A stretch of 64,000 nucleotides of DNA from UBA5734 sp964528645 (GTDB lineage: Bacteria > Bacillota > Clostridia > Saccharofermentanales > UBA5734). The position numbers and the translations under genes are program-made. The stretch is from positions 3,664-67,663 of the forward strand of contig CAZGSR010000010.1 of the NCBI GenBank assembly GCA_964528645.1. The letters are read 5' to 3'. The notes under the pieces are model-generated. The model saw only the letters and a program-made list of their open reading frames with translations. It made no database searches and was not told where the DNA came from. This document shows positions 1-6,690 of this stretch, piece by piece. Position 1 is the first letter of the stretch. Each line of letters starts with the position of its first letter.

Positions 1-300
1 GACGGTGCTTTCAACTTTGACGCCCATATCTCCGCCCCGGCGGGTGGTATGACCATCGTGCGCCACACCATCCGCATCGGTGAAAGTGTAGTCAATCGAC
101 CATTCATAGCGCTTGTCAGATGCATATTGATTGTCTGCACCGCCGACCCGGCGCGTGTTCACATCGGCAAAGGTTGTCTCTCCGATGAAAAACAGGGCAA
201 AACGACTGACGCCGAGCAGGAGCATGGCCACACCAAGCAGTGAAATCAGGATACGGGCTAGGGGGCCATTACCTTTGGCGCTTTGTTTGATCCGACTCAT
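1..300 (-). CDS. Small membrane protein, DUF3592-like, partial
   Basis: The reading frame starts at an ATG at 300-298 on the minus strand and stays open for 100 codons to the left edge, so the C-terminus is missing. An AAGGAG ribosome binding site lies just upstream (about 309-314). Residues 14-35 form one hydrophobic segment (ARILISLLGVAMLLLGVS). The following exported part contains a TRRVGG...YEWSIDYTF block that resembles DUF3592-type proteins, a guess from pattern only. No function is assigned. An extended -10 (TG-T-TAAAAT, minus strand, about 342-350) precedes it and lies beside the left end of the IS element, so the insertion may have replaced its upstream promoter sequence. Confidence 0.7.
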   Translation of the reverse strand, partial: MSRIKQSAKGNGPLARILISLLGVAMLLLGVSRFALFFIGETTFADVNTRRVGGADNQYASDKRYEWSIDYTFTDADGVAHDGHTTRRGGDMGVKVESTV

Positions 301-551
301 CTGTGTGTCTCCTTAGGCCATGGATTTCTAATGTCAGATTGATTTTAACATCTAAAAGCCGAGAAGTCCCCCTCCTCTAAGCTTCCGCTTACTCGCAAAG
401 CGAGCGCGAAGGCGGGGGCTGAATCGGCAGTCAAAAACGATAGTCTGAATAGCAATAATCAATAGTCGGATTCACTGCAAGTTCGGTAGATAGGGCAGCT
501 CCAAAGTGGTACAATATATTCAGTAGTAAAAGCACATATGAGGTTATTACA
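301..551. other. Intergenic region with left end of IS element
   Basis: This stretch has no gene. It holds a TTGAT pentamer (339-343), the kind of target site used by some IS605 relatives, then the 11-mer GAGAAGTCCCC (361-371), which recurs at the right end of the element (2111-2121). A stem-loop follows around CTCGC-AAA-GCGAG (near 394-406) inside a longer imperfect pairing. These are expected features of an IS200/IS605 subterminal left end. The promoter of tnpA should lie in 480-545, but no convincing -35/-10 pair was seen. Confidence 0.6.
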
Positions 552-953
552 ATGCAGTTAGACGATAATAACCATTCAGTGTTCTTATTATATTATCACC
601 TGGTTCTCGTCATCAAATACAGAAGGAATGTGCTTGATGACGTTGTGTCCTTACGGGCCAGAGAGATTTTCGAGTACATAGCTCCCCGTTACAAGATGAC
701 GCTTCTGGAATGGCATCACGACCACGATCATGTCCAGATCCTGTTCAAAGCCCAGCCTCACAGCGAACTATCCAAATTTATCAATGCCTATAAAAGTGCC
801 AGTTCAAGGTTGCTGAAAAAGGAGTTTCCTGAGATCCGCAGTAAGCTTTGGCAAGAGTATTTCTGGTCCCGAAGTTATTGCTTGCTGACGACCGGCGGTG
901 CGCCGATCGAAGTCATCCGGCAATACATTGAAACGCAGGGGGAAAGACATTGA
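552..953 (+). CDS. tnpA: IS200/IS605 Y1 transposase TnpA
   Basis: This 133-residue protein has the usual length of single-strand Y1 transposases, which cut and rejoin the two ends of the element through a covalent tyrosine-DNA intermediate. The catalytic tyrosine is most likely Y125 (VIRQYIETQ), and the segment SKFINAYKSASSRL before it is typical of the family. At the metal-binding HUH position the sequence is H60-V61-Q62 (DHDHVQILF), so the second histidine is a glutamine. Neighbouring H55, H56 and H58 are present. The stop codon overlaps the TTG start of tnpB, which suggests coupled translation. Confidence 0.92.
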   Translation: MQLDDNNHSVFLLYYHLVLVIKYRRNVLDDVVSLRAREIFEYIAPRYKMTLLEWHHDHDHVQILFKAQPHSELSKFINAYKSASSRLLKKEFPEIRSKLWQEYFWSRSYCLLTTGGAPIEVIRQYIETQGERH

Positions 954-2041
954 ACAAGGCATTCAAGTTCAGAATCTACCCCAATGCGTTTCAGCAAACC
1001 CAGATCGCCAGGACTTTCGGGTGTGTCAGGTTTGTCTATAACCGAATGCTGGCCGATCGGATCCGGCACTATGAAGAAACCGGTGAAAGCCTGAACAACA
1101 CGCCTGCTCAGTATAAGAAAGAATTTGAATGGCTCAGGGAAGTGGACAGCCTGGCCCTGGCCAATGCCCAGCTTAACTTGAACAAGGCCTACCAACATTT
1201 CTTTCGCGAGCAGGCAGCCGGGTTCCCCCAATTCAAATCCAAAAAGAGCCATCGAAAAAGCTATACGACCAACTGGGTCAACAACAATATCCGATTGGAA
1301 AAGGGTTCGATCATTCTGCCCAAACTGAAAGCCGTCAAGATCAAACAGCATCGGGAGATTCCCGCTGATTACAGGCTGAAGTCTGTGACGGTCAGTCAGA
1401 CGCCAAGCGGAGCCTATTATGCCAGTATTCTATACGAATACGAGAGCCATGTTGAATCGGTACAGCCGGAGACATTTATCGGCCTTGATTATTCGATGCA
1501 GGAACTGTACATCTCATCAGATGGCGAAACAGCGGCCTATCCGAGATATTATCGGCAGTCACTTGATAAACTGAGAAGGGAACAACGCAAGCTCTCCCAT
1601 TGTCAGAAGGGGAGCAAGAACAGAAGCAAACAGCGAATCAAGGTCGCTCAAATCCATGAGAAAGTGACAAACCAGCGCAAAGATTTTCTGCACAAGCAGT
1701 CGCGGCAGATAACCAATGCCGTCGACGCAGTGTGCATCGAAGATCTGAACATGAAAGGGATGTCGCAGGCTCTGAATTTTGGCAAGAGTGTGTCGGACAC
1801 TGCCTTCGGTACATTCGTGAGAATGCTTGATTACAAGTTGAAGGAACAGGGCAAGCAGCTGATCAAAATCGACAAATGGTATCCCAGTTCAAAACTGTGC
1901 AGCAGCTGTGGCGAAGCGAAAAAGACTTTGGACTTATCAGAGCGCACCTATCACTGTGAGGCATGTGGTGCAGTGATCAACCGGGATTACAATGCCAGTA
2001 TCAATATCAGGAGAGAGGGCATGCGCCTGCTACTGGCGTAG
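950..2041 (+). CDS. tnpB: RNA-guided nuclease TnpB (IS605 OrfB)
   Basis: The 363-residue protein has the RuvC-like triad expected of TnpB: D180 (FIGLDYS), E264 (VCIEDLNMKG) and D346 (NRDYNAS). A four-cysteine zinc finger lies between the last two motifs (C317, C320, C336, C339). The N-terminus (KAFKFRIYPN) is the standard OrfB start. Initiation is at TTG 950-952, preceded by GGGGGAAAG and overlapping the tnpA stop. TnpB is known to be an RNA-guided DNA endonuclease that uses an RNA made from the right end of its own element, and all catalytic residues are kept here, so activity is plausible. It is the ancestor-type relative of Cas12. Confidence 0.95.
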   Translation: MNKAFKFRIYPNAFQQTQIARTFGCVRFVYNRMLADRIRHYEETGESLNNTPAQYKKEFEWLREVDSLALANAQLNLNKAYQHFFREQAAGFPQFKSKKSHRKSYTTNWVNNNIRLEKGSIILPKLKAVKIKQHREIPADYRLKSVTVSQTPSGAYYASILYEYESHVESVQPETFIGLDYSMQELYISSDGETAAYPRYYRQSLDKLRREQRKLSHCQKGSKNRSKQRIKVAQIHEKVTNQRKDFLHKQSRQITNAVDAVCIEDLNMKGMSQALNFGKSVSDTAFGTFVRMLDYKLKEQGKQLIKIDKWYPSSKLCSSCGEAKKTLDLSERTYHCEACGAVINRDYNASINIRREGMRLLLA

Positions 2042-2140
2042 CTCATATTTCCAAACCGTGGGGCACACGGGGTTAGCTCGCGGATGCTGCAGCCGTTAGG
2101 CTGCTCGAACGAGAAGTCCCCACTTCTAAAAGTGGTGGGA
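2042..2140 (+). ncRNA. Omega RNA (reRNA) scaffold at IS right end
   Basis: Directly after the tnpB stop, three clean stem-loops follow one another: CCGTG-GGGCA-CACGG (2056-2070), GCAGCC-GTTA-GGCTGC (2089-2104) and CCACTT-CTAA-AAGTGG (2120-2135). In IS605 elements the 3' end of the tnpB transcript is processed to the guide RNA scaffold, with the guide copied from host DNA just past the right end. By position and fold this segment fits that role. Both RNA ends are inferred; the 5' end probably lies inside tnpB. Confidence 0.65.
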
Positions 2141-2317
2141 GTCTGTCACGATTAATAAATCCGACTGGCAAGCTGTTCTTTTGTTGCAGTAAAAGTTCTA
2201 AAATAGGATTAGGTAACTGCGAATCAGATGGATGGCTAACCAATGCCAGGTAAACCAGGCATCAGCCAGGCAAACCTGGCATCAGCCAGCAATCCGGTAG
2301 GGATCGGAGGGACACTC
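2141..2317 (+). repeat. Short tandem repeat with hairpin upstream of peptidase
   Basis: A 20-bp unit occurs twice in tandem at 2245-2264 and 2265-2284 with two mismatches. The second copy folds into a perfect stem GCCAGG-CAAA-CCTGGC (2265-2280), and the first into the same stem with one mismatch. The repeats end about 20 nt before the ribosome binding site of the metallopeptidase gene, so they would lie in its 5' leader. No T-run follows, so this is not an obvious terminator. Function is unknown. Confidence 0.5.
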
Positions 2318-3190
2318 ATGAAATGGCAGGGAAGAAGAACCAGCTCCAATGTGGAGGACCGGCGTGCCCGGGGTGGTTCGCGAACCGTGATCGGTGGTGG
2401 TCTGGGCATCGGTACGATTGTCATTGTCATCATCATCGCGCTGATGGGTGGCAATCCCACCGATCTCTTGACAGGGGTGCTGAATCAGGAACAGGTCCCG
2501 GTTGGAACCTATGAGGGTTCGGCCGAGGAAGAAGAGCTGGCGCAATTTGTCTCCGTGGTCCTGGCAGAGACTGAAGATGTCTGGGCAGCACTCTTTGAGG
2601 ATGCTGGCCTGACCTACCAAAACCCCAAGCTGGTCTTGTATTCGGGCACGGTTGAGTCAGCCTGTGGTGTGTCTGGTGCCTCTACCGGTCCGTTTTATTG
2701 TCCGGGCGACCAGAAGGTCTATATCGACCTGAGCTTTTTCCAAGAGTTGCAAACCAAATTCAAGGCGCCAGGTGATTTTGCGATCGCCTATGTGGTGGCC
2801 CATGAGATTGGCCACCATGTCCAGTACCAGCTGGGCATTACAGAGGAAGTTTTTGCCCTGAAATCCCGGGTGAGCGAAACGGAATTCAACCAATACATGG
2901 TCCGGCTGGAACTTCAGGCTGACTATTTCGCCGGAGTCTGGGCGCACTATGCCCAGCGGGCCGAATTGCTTGAGCCGGGCGACCTGGAGGAAGCATTGGC
3001 AGCTGCCAGCGCCGTAGGCGATGACCGGATCCAGAAACAAGCATACGGCTATGTGGTTCCGGACAGTTTCACCCATGGCACATCCGAGCAGCGCAGCCGC
3101 TGGTTCAGGAGAGGCTTCACAGAAGGCACGATTGAAGACGGAGACACATTCAATGCAGCTTCGCTCAAGATTTTGGGTCTTGCAGCCTGA
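2318..3190 (+). CDS. Neutral zinc metallopeptidase, YpfJ family
   Basis: The protein belongs to the putative neutral zinc metallopeptidases (YpfJ/KPN_00809 type, Pfam Zn_peptidase). The start M-K-W-Q-G-R-R-T-S-S-N-V-E-D-R-R is characteristic and is preceded by GGATCGGAGGG, so this ATG is preferred over an in-frame ATG at 2243. A single membrane segment lies at about residues 25-44. The zinc and catalytic motif H162-E-I-G-H166 sits in VVAHEIGHHVQ, and a later YFAGVWAHYA block supplies further family residues. The total of 290 residues is normal. The active domain is expected outside the membrane. The physiological substrate of the family is not known. Confidence 0.9.
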   Translation: MKWQGRRTSSNVEDRRARGGSRTVIGGGLGIGTIVIVIIIALMGGNPTDLLTGVLNQEQVPVGTYEGSAEEEELAQFVSVVLAETEDVWAALFEDAGLTYQNPKLVLYSGTVESACGVSGASTGPFYCPGDQKVYIDLSFFQELQTKFKAPGDFAIAYVVAHEIGHHVQYQLGITEEVFALKSRVSETEFNQYMVRLELQADYFAGVWAHYAQRAELLEPGDLEEALAAASAVGDDRIQKQAYGYVVPDSFTHGTSEQRSRWFRRGFTEGTIEDGDTFNAASLKILGLAA

Positions 3191-3207
3191 GAAAGCAGGT
3201 CGAGGGC

Positions 3208-3630
3208 ATGAACATTCCGCAGAAAAAACACCATCGTCCGTCCCTCAAATCCCACCTGAGCAACAAGCACCTGGCAGACAGTTTCCGTTATGCGGCCGAA
3301 GGGATCTGGACCGCTTTTCTCCATGAGCGGGTCTTCACCGTTGAACTACTTGCCGCCATGGCGGTTGCCATAGCTGGTTTTGTTTTCAGGGTCAGCCGGA
3401 TCGAAGGTGCAGTCCTCGCGATCTGCATCACGCTGGTCTTGTCAGCCGAATGCCTCAACAGTGCGCTCGAGCGGATGGTCGATCTGGTCACACCGGAGTA
3501 TCATCCCCTGGCCAAACAGATCAAAGATCTGGCTGCAGGCGCAGTCCTGATCACAGCGGTTGGTTCCGTGATCATTGGGATTCAGATTTTTGGACCGAAA
3601 TTGCTCAAACTTCTTGGATTGAGTTCCTGA
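3208..3630 (+). CDS. dgkA: Diacylglycerol/undecaprenol kinase
   Basis: The 140-residue integral membrane kinase has the signatures of prokaryotic DgkA: E-rich catalytic helix SAECLNSALERMVDLV and KDLAAGAVL. In Gram-positive bacteria this family phosphorylates undecaprenol to recycle the cell-wall lipid carrier rather than diacylglycerol. Three hydrophobic helices are visible (about 45-65, 68-85 and 108-128), after a basic ~25-residue N-terminal extension. The gene follows the metallopeptidase by 17 nt, with the start at 3208 and a modest GCAGGTCGAGG site, and the two are probably cotranscribed. YbeY and Era, common neighbours elsewhere, are absent. Confidence 0.92.
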   Translation: MNIPQKKHHRPSLKSHLSNKHLADSFRYAAEGIWTAFLHERVFTVELLAAMAVAIAGFVFRVSRIEGAVLAICITLVLSAECLNSALERMVDLVTPEYHPLAKQIKDLAAGAVLITAVGSVIIGIQIFGPKLLKLLGLSS

Positions 3631-3651
3631 ATTCCTGATCGAGTAGTATGT

Positions 3652-4458
3652 TTATTGTTCCAGTCTCACATTCAATTTGGCAACCGGCATGGCAATATCA
3701 TTCTCATCAAAGCTGTTCTTGATCTTTTCCAGCAGGTCGTGATAAATGTCCCAATAATGAGCGGTCGAACACCAGGCGCGCAAGGCAAAAACCAGGGTGC
3801 TTTCCCCTTGGCGAAGCAGACGGCAGAATGGCTCCGGCTGCTGGAGAATGTCCGGATGGCTTTTGGCATGATCCAGCAACAGGGCTTTGATCTGTTCGAT
3901 GTCTACCGAGTGAGGAGTTGATACTTCCAAGTTCAGTCTACGGGTGTTTTCGCTGGAGTAATTGGTGATGGCCGCATTGGTCAGGTTGCCATTGGGGAGG
4001 GTGATGATCTGGTTGTCGGGGGTCACAAGGATGGTGTAGAACACATTGATCTCACGCACCGTACCGGATCCGTCTTTGGTGTCGACATAATCGCCAACCC
4101 GGAAGGGTTTGAAGATCAGGATGATCAGACCGCCGGCGAGGTTGCCCAGTGCGCCCTGCAAGGCGAGGCCGATCGCCAGGCCTGCGGAACCGAGCAAGGC
4201 CAGGATCGAGGTCATCGGGACGCCAATCATGCTGGCGGCAGTCAGGAAAAGGATGATGATCAGGACGATCTTGAGAAAGCTGCGGATGAAACTCTGGGCG
4301 CCAGGATCCATCCGGGAAAAGGCCGGTGAGCGGCCCATCCGCTTGGCCAGGAACTGGATCAGCCGGTAGCCGATGATGATCAATAGCAAGGCCAGAACCA
4401 GGTTCAGGCCGGTGGTGGTTGCAAATTCTTTGATTTTGTCGAGGATTTCTTGTGCCAT
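3652..4458 (-). CDS. mscS: Small-conductance mechanosensitive channel MscS
   Basis: This 268-residue protein is an MscS channel that opens under membrane tension to release solutes during osmotic downshock. Three membrane helices occupy about residues 15-35, 55-75 and 80-110. The pore helix is rich in Gly and Ala (GSAGLAIGLALQGALGNLAGGLIIL), followed by the beta-domain signature FRVGDYVDTKDGSGTVREI. The start chosen (ATG 4458) follows AGGAGATCG; a longer frame to 4518 has no such site. It is convergent with dgkA. Confidence 0.93.
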   Translation of the reverse strand: MAQEILDKIKEFATTTGLNLVLALLLIIIGYRLIQFLAKRMGRSPAFSRMDPGAQSFIRSFLKIVLIIILFLTAASMIGVPMTSILALLGSAGLAIGLALQGALGNLAGGLIILIFKPFRVGDYVDTKDGSGTVREINVFYTILVTPDNQIITLPNGNLTNAAITNYSSENTRRLNLEVSTPHSVDIEQIKALLLDHAKSHPDILQQPEPFCRLLRQGESTLVFALRAWCSTAHYWDIYHDLLEKIKNSFDENDIAMPVAKLNVRLEQ

Positions 4459-4653
4459 GTCGATCTCCTGTGAAATGGATCTGTCCAACATCATAGTATA
4501 GAATTCAGGCGAAGGCAAAACCAGGACATTTGTTTAACTTGCAATTGAACTGTATCGGTTTTGGTCATCCGCCTGAAACATGGCTTTGCTATGATAAGAG
4601 CGTTTCGTTTCGCCCAGTCAGCAGGCAGAGCGCCAAAGGAATGACAGATCACG
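4459..4653. promoter_or_regulatory. Divergent promoter region mscS / GH18 gene
   Basis: The 195-bp gap between divergent genes contains an extended -10 on the plus strand, TG-C-TATGAT (TATGAT at 4590-4595), about 60 nt before the glycosidase start. No good -35 matches it. Nothing else distinctive was seen. Confidence 0.35.
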
Positions 4654-6207
4654 ATGAAAAAGACTGCTCAAGATAAGAACGGATCGATGCCGTCACAGCC
4701 TGTGAGACCACTGGACAGACGCAGTGCCAGAAAAACCCGCAACGGGTGGCGAATCTGGACAGCACTGGCTTTTGTTGTCATCATCACCAGCGTCGTGATT
4801 GGATTTCCCTACATCGAGGACTCTGCCAGGTTATTAAAACCATCCGGTCGTTTGTCAGGTGCAGTTGCAGAACCGGCAAAGGATTCATCTGCGGCTACCC
4901 CCAGAGAGACTGCCCCACTTCCCAGCCCGACAAGCACGCCATCCAGCACAGGTGTCCCGAGTCCAGCAGCATCCCCAACGCCATCACCCACCCCCAGCCC
5001 AACCCCTTCACCGACACCGACACCTTCGCCAACTCCCACCCCCACACCTGCTCCAACCCCAACGCCCACCCCGGTCCCCACGCCGACGCCGACACCCATA
5101 CCGACTCCGACCCCTGCTCCGGCTGCACCGGTTCGGGCTGCGTCTTCTACGTCGAGAATCGTCGGTTATTTTGCCGGCTGGAAGATCGCCGAAGGCTTTG
5201 ATCCCAACCAGATCGATGTGTCCAAGCTGACCCACATCAACTATGCCTTTGCCAAGATTGATTCCAGCAACAAGATCATCATGGGGTATCCCAAATATGA
5301 TCCACAGAATTTTGCCGCACTCCGTCAGCTCAAAAAGCAAAAACCAGAGCTGAAGACGCTGATTGCAGTCGGCGGCTGGGACTGGTCGGAGCGCTTTTCC
5401 GATGCGGCCCTGACCGAGGAATCCCGCAAGACGTTTGCCGAAAGCTGCGTGGATTTCATCGTTGAACATGGCTTTGACGGGGTCGATCTGGATTGGGAAT
5501 ACCCAGTCCAGGGAGGTGCCTCGGATAACGTGCGCCGTCCGGAAGACCGGGAGAATTTCACCCTGCTGATGCTGACGCTGCGCCAGAAACTGGATGAACG
5601 CTCGGCAGCCGATGGCAAACCTTATTTGCTGACTTTTGCCGGCGGTTGCTATACGACATACATCAAGAACACGGAGCTGGATGAATTGGGCGAGATCGTC
5701 GATTTTGCCAACCTGATGACCTATGACATGCATGGCACCTGGGATGTGCGAACGGACTTCAATGCGCCCTTGTATCCCCCGGACCGGTCAGCGGTTGAGC
5801 AGCTGAACTGGTCGGTCGATAAAACAGTCAACCTCTGGCTCAACGCGGGCATGCCAGCAGAAAAAATTGTCCTGGGTATCCCGTTTTATGGCATGAAATA
5901 CACGAATGTCACCAGCTCTGACCAGAATGGCTGGTACCAGACCTACAGCGGCGGCTGGGCGATTTCGTACAAGGACATTGCCGAGAAATATCTGACCAAC
6001 CCAAGCTACAAACGCTACTTCCATCCCCAGGCCAAAGTGCCATGGCTGTTCGATGGCTCGACTTTCATCAGCTATGACGATCCGGAATCGATCGGCTGGA
6101 AGGCCAACTATATCAGGGACCGGGGCCTGGGCGGCGCAATGTTCTGGCAGATCACCCAGGACAACGGTACCTTGCTCGCCGCGTTGGAAGAAGCGATGGA
6201 TGGATAA
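4654..6207 (+). CDS. GH18 glycosidase (chitinase-like) with Pro/Thr stalk
   Basis: The 517-residue protein is built for the cell surface: a basic N-terminus, one membrane segment (about residues 31-52), a long Pro/Thr/Ser linker (about 90-165, mainly PTPTP repeats) and a glycoside hydrolase family 18 barrel (about 168-515). The catalytic signature FDGVDLDWE covers residues 274-282, with E282 as the expected proton donor. The family includes chitinases, chitobiosidases and peptidoglycan-active YaaH-type enzymes. Without a LysM domain the chitin/chitodextrin reading is favoured, but the substrate is not settled. The uncleaved-looking N-terminal helix suggests membrane tethering. Confidence 0.9.
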   Translation: MKKTAQDKNGSMPSQPVRPLDRRSARKTRNGWRIWTALAFVVIITSVVIGFPYIEDSARLLKPSGRLSGAVAEPAKDSSAATPRETAPLPSPTSTPSSTGVPSPAASPTPSPTPSPTPSPTPTPSPTPTPTPAPTPTPTPVPTPTPTPIPTPTPAPAAPVRAASSTSRIVGYFAGWKIAEGFDPNQIDVSKLTHINYAFAKIDSSNKIIMGYPKYDPQNFAALRQLKKQKPELKTLIAVGGWDWSERFSDAALTEESRKTFAESCVDFIVEHGFDGVDLDWEYPVQGGASDNVRRPEDRENFTLLMLTLRQKLDERSAADGKPYLLTFAGGCYTTYIKNTELDELGEIVDFANLMTYDMHGTWDVRTDFNAPLYPPDRSAVEQLNWSVDKTVNLWLNAGMPAEKIVLGIPFYGMKYTNVTSSDQNGWYQTYSGGWAISYKDIAEKYLTNPSYKRYFHPQAKVPWLFDGSTFISYDDPESIGWKANYIRDRGLGGAMFWQITQDNGTLLAALEEAMDG

Positions 6208-6449
6208 GCACAGTCCGATCAGATATGAATTTTTAAACTTTAAAACCTTCATTTTTAACAGACATACGAACACAATAGGTGAGAGGTGTGTTTTGTCAGA
6301 ATAGATCATGCAAAAAAATGCAGATCAGACAAATTTGTTCATGTTGTCCGGGCAACTTGTTTTTCAAACCGAGTTGTCATTTTTGCATTGTTTCTGTAAA
6401 GTTGATTTGTAAAATGACAAAAATAGTACACATAAATATCGTATTCCTG
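6208..6449. other. AT-rich intergenic region
   Basis: This part of the 483-bp gap after the glycosidase is markedly AT-rich compared with the rest of the window. It has a 10-bp perfect inverted repeat TTGTCATTTT (6374-6383) and AAAATGACAA (6411-6420). No convincing terminator for the glycosidase and no coding sequence were seen. Confidence 0.4.
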
Positions 6450-6479
6450 TTGACAGCAGGATAGATATGTCCATATAAT
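6450..6479 (+). promoter_or_regulatory. Sigma-A promoter of riboswitch-chemotaxis operon
   Basis: A consensus -35 TTGACA (6450-6455) and a consensus -10 TATAAT (6474-6479) are separated by 18 bp. Transcription should start near 6486, about 20 nt before the aptamer. It is a housekeeping promoter, not the sigma-28 type usual for chemotaxis genes. Confidence 0.85.
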
Positions 6480-6505
6480 TACCACAAAAGTTATCAAAAA
6501 TTACA

Positions 6506-6593
6506 TACCGATCAGGGCATAGCAGGTGAAAGCCTGTGACGCAAAGCTCAGGGCCTAAAGAAGCAATTCCATGGCAGCCAGTTACCGGTTCAT
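6506..6593 (+). promoter_or_regulatory. Cyclic di-GMP-I (GEMM) riboswitch
   Basis: The segment shows the GEMM-I hallmarks in order: a P2 stem closed by a GAAA tetraloop (CAGGT-GAAA-GCCTG, 6523-6536), the invariant core GACGCAAAGC (6538-6547), GGGCCTAAAG (6551-6560), and the P3 return ATGGCAGCCAGTTACCG (6571-6587). ACCG at 6507-6510 can pair with CGGT near 6586-6589 to close P1. This aptamer class binds cyclic di-GMP. The next genes are a chemoreceptor, cheR, cheB and a GGDEF-EAL protein, so the ligand would control a gene that makes or degrades it. Confidence 0.92.
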
Positions 6594-6628
6594 GCAGAGA
6601 TCCATTTCTGCCATGTTCAGTGTACGAA

Positions 6629-6657
6629 GGGCGCCGCGAGGAGCCTTTTTCTTTTTC
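6629..6657 (+). terminator. Candidate riboswitch expression-platform terminator
   Basis: A short stem GGCGCC-GCGA-GGAGCC (6630-6645, one G-A mismatch, GNRA loop) is followed by TTTTTCTTTTT. The T-tract itself can pair with the downstream GGAAAAGG (about 6660-6667), giving a possible alternative fold. This is the arrangement expected of a transcriptional on/off switch, but which state cyclic di-GMP favours cannot be told by eye. Confidence 0.5.
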
Positions 6658-6690
6658 CCGGAAAAGGAAATCAGCTGGTCGGACAATTAA

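Larger units (their letters stand above)
344..2150 (+). mobile_element. IS200/IS605-family insertion sequence
   Basis: The element contains a Y1 transposase gene (tnpA) that overlaps a tnpB gene, flanked by subterminal hairpins and by a shared 11-mer (GAGAAGTCCCC at 361-371 and 2111-2121). Such elements have no terminal inverted repeats and make no target duplication, so exact ends cannot be fixed by eye. The left boundary is placed after TTGAT at 339-343 and the right boundary a few bases past the last hairpin (2120-2135). Both genes are full length with no frameshift, so the copy may be mobile or only recently inactive. Confidence 0.8.

Noticed and set aside
4859..5230. Alternative frames through the Pro/Thr linker of the GH18 gene
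   Set aside because: Low-complexity sequence keeps several frames open; only the frame joined to the membrane segment and the catalytic domain makes sense.
5008..5733. Minus-strand open frame opposite the GH18 gene
   Set aside because: Codon-bias shadow with arginine/glycine-rich low complexity from the linker.
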